NCBI RefSeq assembly: GCF_001676705.1 | Contig: NZ_CP016170.1 | Coordinates: 3,720,001 to 3,784,000, forward strand | From: Bordetella bronchialis | GTDB lineage: Bacteria > Pseudomonadota > Gammaproteobacteria > Burkholderiales > Burkholderiaceae_B | Length of the DNA stretch: 64,000 nucleotides | Reading direction: 5' to 3' | Shown here: positions 53,076-63,687 of the stretch, piece after piece | How the letters are laid out: each line of letters begins with the position of its first letter | How positions within the stretch are numbered: the first letter of the stretch is position 1 | Translations under genes and position numbers: made by a program | The notes under the pieces: model-generated | What the model was told of the DNA's origin: nothing | Seen by the model: the letters and a program-made list of their open reading frames with translations, nothing else | Database searches by the model: none

Positions 53076-53375
53076 TCAAGCCGGTACCTGGTAAACACGA
53101 ACGCCGGCACGCGGCGCATTTTCGGGCGGCACGTATTGAGGCCGCGCACCGCCTTGTACGGGCGCCAGGCGGAATCCCAGGTCCATGCCCCAGCGGTCCG
53201 TTTCGCGTATCCATTGCGTATGGCAGCAAGCGCAGCGGAAGCGGTCCTCGCGATGGTTTTCGCGGCGTTTTTCCGTCGGCCGCACGAAGCCTTCGTGCAC
53301 CAGATTCTGGTGGGCCTGCAGCCCAGGCGTGGCTAAGGTAATGCTCTGGCAAGGAAGGCACATCATGGCGCTCAT
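53076..53375 (-). CDS. Hypothetical Cys-rich (zinc-ribbon-like) protein
   Basis: A 99-residue protein. Two cysteine pairs, MCLPCQS at the N-terminus (Cys 6 and 9) and FRCACCHTQW near residue 48, could bind zinc. The C-terminus is Pro/Arg-rich. GGAG lies 8 bases before ATG 53375. A small gene of unknown function follows the same strand upstream (53462-53692). The metal-binding idea rests only on the cysteine spacing. Confidence 0.55.
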   Translation of the reverse strand: MSAMMCLPCQSITLATPGLQAHQNLVHEGFVRPTEKRRENHREDRFRCACCHTQWIRETDRWGMDLGFRLAPVQGGARPQYVPPENAPRAGVRVYQVPA

Positions 53376-53461
53376 TTTTTTCTCCAGTTCGGCAATTAAG
53401 CGATAAAACACGACAAAATCGGGGTGCGCCGTCCGACTCGCGGGACAGCCCATAAAAGAAT

Positions 53462-53692
53462 TCAGGTTTCGTCCTGGTATGGCTCGGGCAGCAGCTCTTC
53501 CAGGGCGGCGCGGCCGTCCAGAATGGTCTCGCTTACCGACGGGAAACCGATGGGCGACGCAATGCACTGGACCTTGGGCTCGCCCTGCCGCCTGTCCTCG
53601 ACGAGGATCTTCCAGCTGTATTTGCCCTGCCCATCCGGGTCCACCGTAAGCGTGGCGCCCCAAGCGTTGTAGGTTTTTGCGAAAACTTCCAT
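53462..53692 (-). CDS. Small hypothetical protein
   Basis: A 76-residue acidic protein with mixed beta/alpha pattern (KTYNAWGATLTVDPDGQGKY, then WKILVEDRRQ and an acidic tail LEELLPEPYQDET). No motif is recognised. ATG 53692 is used; an in-frame TTG at 53731 would add 13 residues, and neither has a good ribosome-binding site. It is on the same strand as the cysteine-rich gene, 86 bases apart. Confidence 0.5.
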   Translation of the reverse strand: MEVFAKTYNAWGATLTVDPDGQGKYSWKILVEDRRQGEPKVQCIASPIGFPSVSETILDGRAALEELLPEPYQDET

Positions 53693-53910
53693 TGCGTATC
53701 GCCCAACGTAGTGTTGCCGGACGTACAGCAAGAGCCGTGCCTGGGCGCGGTGCGGGGCCGCGCCCCGGGGAGACCGCCGCTACCCGGGCTGTAAACATAC
53801 GGGGACACAACACAGGAGCAGTGCCCGCGCGCGAATCCTGCTGACACAAAGTCTTGAGGAAATGCTACGCCGGCGGGCCCGGAGCGCCGCCTGGTAGGCC
53901 GTTTCGTCCA

Positions 53911-53942
53911 AAACAAAAGGCCGGCGGATCCCCGCCGGCCTT
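53911..53942 (-). terminator. Terminator downstream of purB
   Basis: On the minus strand arms AAGGCCGGCGG and CCGCCGGCCTT (53942-53917) around a 4-base loop, followed by TTGTTT. It lies 20 bases after the purB stop. Confidence 0.88.
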
Positions 53943-53962
53943 GGCATACCCGGATGACTTTT

Positions 53963-55474
<1,512 letters not shown>

Positions 55475-55521
55475 TCATCCTGCTATACTGCCGCCCGCTT
55501 TCCGACTATGACCGTGCATCC

Positions 55522-56133
55522 ATGAAACTGATAGGCTCCCTTACTAGCCCGTACGTACGTAAGGTACGGATCGTCATGGCGGAGAAGAAGCTGGATTACC
55601 GCTTTGAACTGGAGAACGTCTGGTCTCCGGAAACCCGGATCCAGCAATACAACCCGCTGGGCAAGGTACCCTGCCTGGTCATGGAAGATGGCGGCGCCCT
55701 GTTCGATTCGCGCGTCATCGTCGAATACCTCGATACCCTCTCCCCCGTCGCGCGGCTGATCCCGCAGTCCGGCCGCGAACGCGCCGCGGTCAAGTGCTGG
55801 GAAGCCATCGCCGATGGCCTGCTGGACGCCGCCGTGGGCATCGTCAAGGAAAGGCAGCGCCCGGACGGGCTGCGCAATGACGAATGGATCGCCCGCCAGT
55901 ACGGAAAGATCCACGCCAGCCTGGACGCGATGAACAAGAGCCTGGGCGAACACGCCCATTGCATGGGCATCAATTACAGCCTGGCCGACGTCGCGGTCGG
56001 CTGCGCGCTGGGGTATCTGGACCTGCGCTTTGCCGATCTGGACTGGCGCACCGGCCATCCCAACCTGGCGCGCCTGTTCGAAAAACTGTCCACCCGACAG
56101 TCCTTCATCGACACCATACCGCCCGCCAACTGA
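55522..56133 (+). CDS. Glutathione S-transferase-family protein
   Basis: A 203-residue protein with a thioredoxin-like N-terminal domain (KLIGSLTSPYVRKVRIVMAE, then YNPLGKVPCLV and the glutathione-binding LFDSRVIVEYLD near residue 62) and an all-helical C-terminal domain (YSLADVAVGCALGYLDLRF). The pattern is like the YibF-type. It conjugates or reduces small molecules with glutathione; the substrate is unknown. It is divergent from purB, about 180 bases away. Confidence 0.88.
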   Translation: MKLIGSLTSPYVRKVRIVMAEKKLDYRFELENVWSPETRIQQYNPLGKVPCLVMEDGGALFDSRVIVEYLDTLSPVARLIPQSGRERAAVKCWEAIADGLLDAAVGIVKERQRPDGLRNDEWIARQYGKIHASLDAMNKSLGEHAHCMGINYSLADVAVGCALGYLDLRFADLDWRTGHPNLARLFEKLSTRQSFIDTIPPAN

Positions 56134-56182
56134 CCCCGGCCGCGCGCGCTGCCGGCGCACGCGGGGGAGTCGTTCAAGGCCT

Positions 56183-56998
56183 TCAGGCGAAGGCCCGCCA
56201 CGCCTTGTACGCCATGAAGATCGCCAGTGCGAACAGCAGATAGGCGAAGATGCGCTTCACGGTGGCGACGGGCAAGGTATGCGCGGCACGGGCGCCCAAC
56301 GGCGCGGTCAGCACGCTGGTGCACACCAGGGCCAACAGGGCCGGCCAGTAGATGTAGCCCAGCATGCCGGGCGTGCTGCCGGCTTCGCGCAGGCCCGAAA
56401 CCACGTAGCCGGTGCTGTTGGCCAAGGCGATGGGGAAACCCAGCGCGGCGGAAGTGGCCACGGCATTGCGCAGCGGTACGTTGCACCAGATCATGAAGGG
56501 CACGGACAGGAATCCGCCCCCTGCTCCCACCAGCCCGGAAATGAACCCGATTCCGACCCCGGCAGCGGACGCGCCCACCGCGCCCGGCATCTGCCGCGAC
56601 GGCTTGGGCTTGGTATTGCGCAGCATCGAATAGCCCGAATAAAGCACGAACGCCGCGAAGAATGCCGACAGCCAGCCCGTATGCAAGGCCGCGAAGACGG
56701 CGCCGCCGGCCAGCAAGCCCCCCACGATCAGGCCCGGAGCCATGGCCACCGCAATGCGCCAGATCACGGCGCGCGCGGCGTGATGCGCGCGGACACTGGA
56801 GATGGACGTGAACAGGATGGAGGTCATGGACGTCGCGATGGCCGCATGCACGATCAGGTCGTCGCTCATTCCCTGCCAGCCGAAGATCATGGTGAGAAAA
56901 GGCACCAGCACCATGCCGCCGCCTATGCCCAGCAACCCCGCGGCGAAGCCGGCTCCGGCGCCAAGCAACAACAGGCAAATCAATACAGGAATATCCAA
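56183..56998 (-). CDS. TSUP/TauE/SafE-family membrane transporter
   Basis: An inner-membrane permease of 271 residues with about eight helices in two homologous halves. The twin motifs GLLGIGGGMVLVPFLTMIFG (about residue 22) and SGLVGAGGGFLSVPFMIW (about 158) mark the family, whose members move sulfur-containing or carboxylate anions. TTG 56998 is used as start because GGGAGAGGG stands just upstream; no ATG fits at that end. The mnmA gene lies 125 bases upstream on the same strand. Confidence 0.85.
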   Translation of the reverse strand: MDIPVLICLLLLGAGAGFAAGLLGIGGGMVLVPFLTMIFGWQGMSDDLIVHAAIATSMTSILFTSISSVRAHHAARAVIWRIAVAMAPGLIVGGLLAGGAVFAALHTGWLSAFFAAFVLYSGYSMLRNTKPKPSRQMPGAVGASAAGVGIGFISGLVGAGGGFLSVPFMIWCNVPLRNAVATSAALGFPIALANSTGYVVSGLREAGSTPGMLGYIYWPALLALVCTSVLTAPLGARAAHTLPVATVKRIFAYLLFALAIFMAYKAWRAFA

Positions 56999-57027
56999 GT
57001 CCCTCTCCCTGGTTATGTATGGTCGTC

Positions 57028-57150
57028 GTTGGGACGCGATGATACCCGCTCCCCTGTCACGACGCCGCAACGCGCCGATGCGCACGCCGCGGCGACTGCC
57101 GGGCGCCGTATGGCGCATGGCCGCTACGACCGTTGGGACGCGATGATACC
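57028..57150. repeat. 19-bp direct repeat at the 3' end of mnmA
   Basis: GTTGGGACGCGATGATACC occurs at 57028-57046 and 57132-57150, 104 bp apart. The second copy is inside the last codons of mnmA. The first is in the gap before the TSUP gene and looks like a leftover of a duplicated mnmA tail. Confidence 0.75.
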
Positions 57151-58251
57151 GCCTCCCAGGCAGATATCGCCGTCGTAGAGCACGGCCGATTGTCCCGGTG
57201 TGACGGCCCACTGGGCCTGATCGAAATCCAGGCGGAAGACCCCATCCCGCGCGGCATGCAGCACGCATCCCGCATCCGACTGCCGGTAGCGCGTCTTGGC
57301 CGCATAGCTGCCGTCGGCCGGCGGGTGGCCCGCCACCCAGCTCGCGTCCTGTGCCTGCAGCGAGTCCGACAGCAGCCATGGATGATCGTGGCCCTGCACC
57401 ACATATAGCGTGTTGGCGGCCAGGTCCTTGCGAGCGGCGTACCAGGCATCGGCCGTGCCGTCGCCGCGCTGCGCGCCTTTGACACCGCCTATGCCTATGC
57501 CCTTGCGCTGGCCCAGCGTATAGAAGGACAAGCCCGTATGGGTGCCCACGCGCCGGCCCTCGGGTGTCAGGATGGGGCCTGGCGCGGTCGGCAGGTAGCG
57601 ATTGAGGAATTCGCGGAACGGCCGTTCGCCGATGAAGCAGATGCCCGTGGAGTCTTTCTTCGCGGCATTGTGCAGACCGATCTCGTGGGCGATACGGCGC
57701 ACCTGGGTCTTGGGGATCTCGCCCAGCGGGAACATCGTGCGCGACAGCTGCGCCTGGTTCAGGCGGTGCAGGAAATAGCTCTGGTCCTTGGTGGCGTCCA
57801 GCGCCTTGAGCAGCTGGTAACGGGTCGCGCCGCCATCGGCGACGGCGCGCACGCGCGCATAGTGGCCGGTGGCGATCAGGTCCGCACCCAGCCCCATGGC
57901 GTGGTCCAGAAAGGCCTTGAACTTGATCTCGGCGTTGCACAACACATCGGGGTTGGGCGTGCGGCCGGCCGAGTATTCGCGCAGGAACTCGGCGAAGACG
58001 CGGTCCTTGTATTCCGCGGCGAAGTTGACGGCTTCGATGTCGACGCCCACCAGGTCCGCCACGCTGGCCGCGTCCAGCCAGTCCTGCCGCGTGGAGCAGT
58101 ACTCGGAATCGTCGTCGTCCTCCCAGTTCTTCATGAACAGGCCGATGACCTCATACCCCTGCTGTTTGAGCAGCCAGGCCGTGACGGATGAATCGACGCC
58201 GCCGGACATGCCGACGACGACCCGGCCCTTGGTGGATGCATTGGAAGACAT
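57124..58251 (-). CDS. mnmA: tRNA-specific 2-thiouridylase
   Basis: Installs sulfur at U34 of the Lys, Glu and Gln tRNAs. It has 375 residues. The PP-loop [10 protein letters not shown] is at about 14-23, the first catalytic cysteine in [12 protein letters not shown] and the second in [14 protein letters not shown]. The tRNA-binding and beta-barrel domains follow to [17 protein letters not shown]. It is divergent from pntAA, with a gap of about 195 bases. Identification is secure. Confidence 0.96.
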   Translation of the reverse strand: MSSNASTKGRVVVGMSGGVDSSVTAWLLKQQGYEVIGLFMKNWEDDDDSEYCSTRQDWLDAASVADLVGVDIEAVNFAAEYKDRVFAEFLREYSAGRTPNPDVLCNAEIKFKAFLDHAMGLGADLIATGHYARVRAVADGGATRYQLLKALDATKDQSYFLHRLNQAQLSRTMFPLGEIPKTQVRRIAHEIGLHNAAKKDSTGICFIGERPFREFLNRYLPTAPGPILTPEGRRVGTHTGLSFYTLGQRKGIGIGGVKGAQRGDGTADAWYAARKDLAANTLYVVQGHDHPWLLSDSLQAQDASWVAGHPPADGSYAAKTRYRQSDAGCVLHAARDGVFRLDFDQAQWAVTPGQSAVLYDGDICLGGGIIASQRS

Positions 58252-58446
58252 GGAACGCTGAACGGGAAAACCGGCTGAAGGAAGCGGTGGAAACAGGTCG
58301 CGGACGCCCGCGGAACCGGCGGCGTAACGGTGCGACGGTCCGGGACCCCGGGGCGGATGGCTATTTTACCCGGTGGTTTTCCCGAGGCCACCGCTGGGCA
58401 AGTCGTGTATAAGTGTCACCGGTCCGATATCGACCAGGAGAACATA

Positions 58447-59565
58447 ATGCGTATCGGTATACCGAGGGAGACCCTGGAGGGGGAAACCCGCGTGGCGGCG
58501 ACACCGGAAACGGTGAAGAAGTACGTGGCGGGCGGCAACACGGTCCTCGTGGAACGCGGAGCGGGCAGCGCGGCGCGCTACCCGGACGAGACCTACGAGG
58601 CGGCCGGGGCAACGCTGGCCTCCGCGCAGGAGGCCCTGGGCGCGGAGCTGGTGCTGACCGTGCGCATGCCTGACGCGGCCGGGTTGGCCGCGCTCAAGCC
58701 GGGCGCGGTCCTGGCCGGCATGCTGGACCCTTACGATGCGGACGGCATCGCGCGGCTGGCGGCCACGGGCGTCACCGCCTTCGCCCTGGAGGCGGCGCCG
58801 CGCATCACCCGCGCGCAAAGCCTGGACGTGCTGTCCTCCCAGGCCAACCTGGCCGGCTACAAGGCGGTGTTGCTGGCCGCCCATTACTACGGCCGCCTGT
58901 TCCCCATGATGATGACCGCGGCGGGCACGCTCAAAGCGGCGCGCGCGGTGATACTGGGCGCCGGCGTGGCAGGCCTGCAGGCGATCGCCACGGCGCGGCG
59001 GCTGGGCGCGGTCGTCGAGGCCTCCGACGTGCGGCCGGCCGCCAAGGAACAGGTGGAGTCCCTGGGCGCGAAATTCATCGACGTGCCCTTCGAAACCGAT
59101 GAAGAACGCGAGATCGCGCAAGGAGTGGGCGGGTATGCGCGCCCCATGCCGGCCGCCTGGATGGCCCGCCAGGCCGCGCTCGTATCGGAACGGTGCAAGC
59201 AGGCCGATATCGTCATCGCCACCGCCCTGATCCCGGGACGGCCCGCCCCCACGCTGGTGTCCGCGGAAACGGTCCAGGCCATGAAACCGGGCTCGGTACT
59301 GGTGGACCTGGCGGTGGAGCGCGGCGGCAACTGCCCGCTGTCGGAAAAGGGCCAGGTGGTGGAAAAGCACGGCGTCACCCTGGTGGGCCTGACCAATCTG
59401 CCGGCGCTCGTACCCACCGATGCATCCGCGCTGTATGCGCGCAACCTGCTGGATTTCCTCAAGCTCATCGTGGACAAGGACGGCTCGCTCGCCATCCAGC
59501 GCCAGGATGAAATCGTCGCGGCCTGCCTGGTCTGCGAGGACGGCAACGCGGTTCGGAGGTCGTGA
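58447..59565 (+). CDS. pntAA: NAD(P) transhydrogenase alpha subunit, part 1
   Basis: A soluble NAD(H)-binding subunit of the proton-pumping transhydrogenase, 372 residues. MRIGIPRETLEGETRVAATP opens it; the NAD-binding Rossmann region contains VILGAGVAGLQAIATARRLG (about residue 172), and PMMMTAAGTLKAARAV precedes it. AGGAG stands 6 bases before the ATG. It is the first of three adjoining genes, the split-alpha arrangement typical of these bacteria. The complex uses the proton gradient to make NADPH. Confidence 0.95.
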   Translation: MRIGIPRETLEGETRVAATPETVKKYVAGGNTVLVERGAGSAARYPDETYEAAGATLASAQEALGAELVLTVRMPDAAGLAALKPGAVLAGMLDPYDADGIARLAATGVTAFALEAAPRITRAQSLDVLSSQANLAGYKAVLLAAHYYGRLFPMMMTAAGTLKAARAVILGAGVAGLQAIATARRLGAVVEASDVRPAAKEQVESLGAKFIDVPFETDEEREIAQGVGGYARPMPAAWMARQAALVSERCKQADIVIATALIPGRPAPTLVSAETVQAMKPGSVLVDLAVERGGNCPLSEKGQVVEKHGVTLVGLTNLPALVPTDASALYARNLLDFLKLIVDKDGSLAIQRQDEIVAACLVCEDGNAVRRS

Positions 59566-59883
59566 ATGGAAGCCCTGAGTCCCACGCTGATCAACCTGAT
59601 CATATTCGTCCTGGCCGTCTACGTCGGCTACCACGTCGTCTGGAACGTCACGCCCGCACTGCACACGCCTTTGATGGCCGTCACCAACGCGATCTCGGCC
59701 ATCATCATCGTGGGTGCGATGCTGGCCGCCGCGCTGACCGAAGGCGGCCTGGCCCGCGGCATGGGCGTGCTGGCCGTGGCCCTGGCCGCGGTCAACGTCT
59801 TCGGGGGCTTCCTGGTCACCCGGCGCATGCTCGAAATGTTCAAGAAGAAAGAGCGCAAGCCCGCCAAGGAGGACGCGCGATGA
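59566..59883 (+). CDS. pntAB: NAD(P) transhydrogenase alpha subunit, part 2 (membrane)
   Basis: A 105-residue membrane subunit. Three helices ([38 protein letters not shown] and [18 protein letters not shown]) match the C-terminal part of a fused PntA. Its ATG follows the pntAA stop with no gap, and its stop overlaps the pntB start (ATGA). It forms the proton channel with PntB. Confidence 0.94.
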   Translation: MEALSPTLINLIIFVLAVYVGYHVVWNVTPALHTPLMAVTNAISAIIIVGAMLAAALTEGGLARGMGVLAVALAAVNVFGGFLVTRRMLEMFKKKERKPAKEDAR

Positions 59884-61316
59884 TTTCGCTGAATGTCGTC
59901 ACGCTGCTTTACCTGCTGGCTTCGGTCTGCTTCATCCAGGCGCTGAAGGGCCTGTCCCATCCGACCACGTCGCGCATCGGCAATGCCTTCGGCATGGCGG
60001 GCATGGCGATCGCCGTGCTGACCACGGGTGCGCTTATCGTGGCGCTGGCGGGTCCCGGCATCGCGGGACTGGGCCTGGGCTGGGTGCTGCTGGGCCTGCT
60101 GGTCGGCGGCACCGCCGGCACCATCATGGCGCGCCGCGTCGAGATGACCAAGATGCCGGAGCTGGTCGCCTTCATGCACAGCATGATAGGCCTGGCCGCG
60201 GTGGCGATCGCGGTGGCGGTCGTTGCCGAACCGCATGCCTTCGGCATCGCGCCCATGGGCACCGCCTTGCCGATGGGCAACCGCGTGGAGATCTTCATCG
60301 GCACGTTCGTCGGCGCCATCACGTTCTCCGGCTCGGTCATCGCCTTCGGCAAATTGTCCGGCAAGTACCGGTTCCGGCTGTTCCAGGGCGCGCCGGTCGT
60401 GTTTCCCGGCCAGCACCTGGTCAATCTCGTGCTTGCGCTCGTCATGCTGGGCTGCGGGATCGCCTTTGTCGCAAGCGAAGGGTGGACGCCCTTCATCGCG
60501 ATGACGGCCATCGCCTTCGTGCTCGGGGTGCTGATCATCATTCCGATCGGCGGTGCCGACATGCCGGTGGTCGTGTCGATGTTGAACAGCTATTCGGGCT
60601 GGGCCGCGGCCGGCATCGGGTTCTCGCTGAACAATCCGATGCTGATCATCGCCGGCTCGCTGGTCGGCTCCTCGGGGGCGATTCTGTCGTACATCATGTG
60701 CAAGGCGATGAACCGCTCCTTCTTCAATGTCTTGCTGGGCGGCTTCGGCAACGGCGGCGGGACCGCCGGCGCGGCCACCGCCCAGCAGCGCAACGTGAAG
60801 TCGGGCAGCGCGGAAGACGCCGCCTTCCTCATGACCAATGCGGAAACCGTCATCATCGTCCCGGGCTACGGGCTGGCGGTGGCCCGCGCCCAGCACGCGC
60901 TGAAGGAGCTGGCCGCCAAGCTGGCGCAAAAAGGCGTGAACGTCCGCTACGCCATCCATCCGGTGGCCGGCCGCATGCCGGGCCACATGAACGTCCTGCT
61001 CGCCGAGGCGGAAGTCCCCTACGACCAGGTGTTCGAGATGGACGATATCAACGGCGAATTCGGCCAGACCGATGTGGTACTCGTGCTGGGGGCGAATGAC
61101 GTGGTCAATCCGGCGGCCAAGAACGATCCCCAGTCGCCCATAGCGGGCATGCCTATCCTGGAAGCCTATAAGGCCCGCAACATTATCGTGAACAAGCGAT
61201 CCATGGCGGCCGGCTATGCCGGCCTGGACAACGAGCTGTTCTACATGGACCGCACGATGATGGTCTTCGGCGACGCGAAAAAAGTCATCGAGGATATGGT
61301 CAAGGCCGTGGAGTAG
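59880..61316 (+). CDS. pntB: NAD(P) transhydrogenase beta subunit
   Basis: A 478-residue subunit with about nine N-terminal helices and a C-terminal NADP-binding domain (about 300-478) containing [39 protein letters not shown] and [28 protein letters not shown] precedes the ATG at 59880, which overlaps the pntAB stop by 4 bases. It completes the proton-translocating transhydrogenase of the inner membrane. Confidence 0.96.
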   Translation: MISLNVVTLLYLLASVCFIQALKGLSHPTTSRIGNAFGMAGMAIAVLTTGALIVALAGPGIAGLGLGWVLLGLLVGGTAGTIMARRVEMTKMPELVAFMHSMIGLAAVAIAVAVVAEPHAFGIAPMGTALPMGNRVEIFIGTFVGAITFSGSVIAFGKLSGKYRFRLFQGAPVVFPGQHLVNLVLALVMLGCGIAFVASEGWTPFIAMTAIAFVLGVLIIIPIGGADMPVVVSMLNSYSGWAAAGIGFSLNNPMLIIAGSLVGSSGAILSYIMCKAMNRSFFNVLLGGFGNGGGTAGAATAQQRNVKSGSAEDAAFLMTNAETVIIVPGYGLAVARAQHALKELAAKLAQKGVNVRYAIHPVAGRMPGHMNVLLAEAEVPYDQVFEMDDINGEFGQTDVVLVLGANDVVNPAAKNDPQSPIAGMPILEAYKARNIIVNKRSMAAGYAGLDNELFYMDRTMMVFGDAKKVIEDMVKAVE

Positions 61317-61322
61317 CCGCGG

Positions 61323-62558
61323 TCAGGACGGACGCCCGCCCTGCAGGCGTTCGTCCAGCGCTTCTATCCAATGGCGGACCGGCGTCGCCGTGCCGCTTTG
61401 CAGATGCGCGATGCAACCGATGTTGGCCGAGAGGATCACATCGGGCGCGGTGGGTGCGATGGCAGCCAGTTTTCGGTCGCGAAGGGTCATCGCCATATCC
61501 GGCTGCATCACGGAATAGGCGCCGGCCGAACCGCAGCACAGGTGCCGGTCGGCGAAAGGCTGCAACTCGAATCCCAGGTCGGCCAGCACGCCATCGGCCA
61601 GCGGACGCAAGCCTTGCCAGTGCTGGAGCGTGCATGGCGGATGGAAGGCTGCCCTGACCGGGGCGCCCAGCCGTTCCCGCAGCTCGCGGGCATGCGGGGC
61701 GACGATTTCGGACACGTCGCGTACCAGGGAAACGATGCGCGCCGCACGGTCGGCATAGGCCGGGTCCTTGCGCAGATGATGCGCGTATTCCTTCACCATG
61801 GCACCGCAGCCGGAAGCATTCATGACGATGGCCTCCACCTGGCCGCCTTCGACCAGCGGCCACCAGGCGTCGACATTGGCGCGCATCTGGGCAAGCGCCG
61901 TCGAGGCATCGTCCAGATGCAGGTTGATGGCGCCGCAGCAGCCGCTGCCGGCCACGACGGTCGCGCCTATGCCCAGCGTGTCGAGCACCCGCAGGGTCGC
62001 CGCATCGATGGTGGGCATCATGGCAGGCTGCACGCAGCCCGACAGCAGGATCACCTGGCGCGCATGTGCGCGGGCGTCCGGGATCCTGCCGACGGGACGG
62101 GACGCGGGCACCTTGGCCCGCACGGCGGCCGGCAAGAGCGGCCGCAATGCCTTGCCGAGCCGCATCGCCGGGGCGAACCAGCGCGAGGTCAGCCCCTGGC
62201 GCAGCAGCGCCCGCTTCATGCGCTGGGCCCAGGGCCGGCGCACCCGCGTTTCGACCAGGCCCCGGCCGATGTCGACCAGATGCCCGTACTCCACGCCGGA
62301 GGGGCACGTGGTTTCGCAATTGCGGCAGGTCAGGCAGCGATCCAGGTGGGTCTGCGTCGCCTGCGTCGGCTCCGCCCCTTCCAGCATCTGCTTGATCAGG
62401 TAGATGCGGCCGCGCGGACTGTCCAGTTCGTCGCCCAGCACCTGGTACGTCGGACAGGTCGCCGTGCAAAAGCCGCAATGCACGCAACGGCGCAGAATGG
62501 CGTCGGCCTCGCGGCCGTAGTCCGTGTCGCGCGCCCAGGAAGCGATTTGCGTTTGCAT
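61323..62558 (-). CDS. glcF: Glycolate oxidase iron-sulfur subunit
   Basis: An electron-transfer subunit of 411 residues. Two 4Fe-4S motifs, CVHCGFCTATCPTY (about 26-39) and CLTCRNCETTCPSGVEYG (near 75), are followed by two CCG domains with GSGCCGAINLH and HLCCGSAGAYSV. It passes electrons from GlcD/GlcE glycolate oxidation into the respiratory chain. It follows glcE by 8 bases on the minus strand and converges with pntB, the two stop codons being only 6 bases apart. Confidence 0.95.
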   Translation of the reverse strand: MQTQIASWARDTDYGREADAILRRCVHCGFCTATCPTYQVLGDELDSPRGRIYLIKQMLEGAEPTQATQTHLDRCLTCRNCETTCPSGVEYGHLVDIGRGLVETRVRRPWAQRMKRALLRQGLTSRWFAPAMRLGKALRPLLPAAVRAKVPASRPVGRIPDARAHARQVILLSGCVQPAMMPTIDAATLRVLDTLGIGATVVAGSGCCGAINLHLDDASTALAQMRANVDAWWPLVEGGQVEAIVMNASGCGAMVKEYAHHLRKDPAYADRAARIVSLVRDVSEIVAPHARELRERLGAPVRAAFHPPCTLQHWQGLRPLADGVLADLGFELQPFADRHLCCGSAGAYSVMQPDMAMTLRDRKLAAIAPTAPDVILSANIGCIAHLQSGTATPVRHWIEALDERLQGGRPS

Positions 62559-62565
62559 GATGGCC

Positions 62566-63675
62566 CTATAGTTCCAGCGTCAGCCGGCCCGGATTGAACA
62601 GGCCGGAAGGATCGAGTTCCTGCTTCAGCCGGCGCGTCAAGGTCGCCACGCCGGGGGCCAAGGGCTGGAATACCCCGTCCTCGGGCAGATCCTCGTGCCG
62701 CGCCGCGCGGAACAGCGTGGCGTGGCCTCCCCTGCCCTGCGCGGCGGCCCGCACGGATGACGCATCATGCCGGCCGCTCAGCCAGCGTTGGCCGCCGCCC
62801 CATTCGATCAGGCTGGCGCCCAGTTGCATGGGTGCCGTGGCGGGCGGCACCGCGATACGCCACAACGGCCGCGCGCGGTCGAAGAACGGGTGTGTCTGTT
62901 CGCGCACCGACCGCCAGAAGGCATCCGCCTGCTCCGGCTCCACCAGGTCCCCGCCGATGCGCACCCGGGCCGCGTCGATGGCCGGTGGCGCGCCCGACAG
63001 TCGCACCCAGATTTGTCCTTGGCCGGCGTCGTCCTCCGGCACCCAGCATGCGGCGGAGACCGGCATGGGCAGCCGTCGCCAGGTCGCGAAGGCCGCCAGC
63101 GCCTCGCCTTCGCTTGCCGGCAGGCACAGGGTGCTTTCGCCGGCCGGACGCGGCAATACCTTCAGGGAGACTTCCAGCAACACACCGAATATGCCCAGGG
63201 AGCCCGCCAGCAGCCGGGATACGTCGTAGCCGGCGACGTTCTTCATGACCTCGCCGCCGAAGTTCAGCATCCGGCCATGGGCGTCCAGCAGCCGCGTGCC
63301 GAGCACGAAATCCCGCACGCTGCCGGCGGCCATGCGGCGCGGGCCGGCAAGGCCCGCGGCCACGCAGCCGCCCACCGTGGCGGTCGGCTCGAAATGCGGG
63401 GGTTCGAAGGCCAGCATCTGGCCTTGCGCCGCCAGTTCGGCTTCCAGTTCGCGCAGCGGCGTACCGGCGCGGGCAGTCACCACCAGCTCGGAGGGGTGGT
63501 AGCTGACGATGCCGCGATAGGCCGTGACATCGAGCAGGCAATGGCCGTCCTCGGGCCGCAAGGCCCGGTGGTTGCCATAGAAGGCCTTGCTGCCGCCGCC
63601 GCAAATGAACAGCGGCTTGTGGCCGGCGCGCGCCGTCATGACCTGGTCGCACAATTCCGACAGGACGAAATCCAT
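62566..63675 (-). CDS. glcE: Glycolate oxidase FAD-binding subunit
   Basis: A 369-residue FAD-binding (PCMH-type) subunit. The FAD domain contains ICGGGSKAFYG (about 24-34), GTPLRELEAELAAQGQML, FEPTATVGGCVAAGLAGPRR and GEVMKNVAGYDVSRLLAGSL; the C-terminus ends DPSGLFNPGRLTLEL. It works with GlcD and GlcF to oxidise glycolate to glyoxylate. It follows glcD after 12 bases and precedes glcF by 8. Confidence 0.95.
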   Translation of the reverse strand: MDFVLSELCDQVMTARAGHKPLFICGGGSKAFYGNHRALRPEDGHCLLDVTAYRGIVSYHPSELVVTARAGTPLRELEAELAAQGQMLAFEPPHFEPTATVGGCVAAGLAGPRRMAAGSVRDFVLGTRLLDAHGRMLNFGGEVMKNVAGYDVSRLLAGSLGIFGVLLEVSLKVLPRPAGESTLCLPASEGEALAAFATWRRLPMPVSAACWVPEDDAGQGQIWVRLSGAPPAIDAARVRIGGDLVEPEQADAFWRSVREQTHPFFDRARPLWRIAVPPATAPMQLGASLIEWGGGQRWLSGRHDASSVRAAAQGRGGHATLFRAARHEDLPEDGVFQPLAPGVATLTRRLKQELDPSGLFNPGRLTLEL

Positions 63676-63687
63676 GGCGATCCTGTA

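Noticed and set aside
56183..57940. A single long frame joining the TSUP transporter with a region inside mnmA
   Set aside because: The upstream part is a shadow of mnmA in another frame. The family-like transporter sequence begins at TTG 56998 with its own ribosome-binding site.
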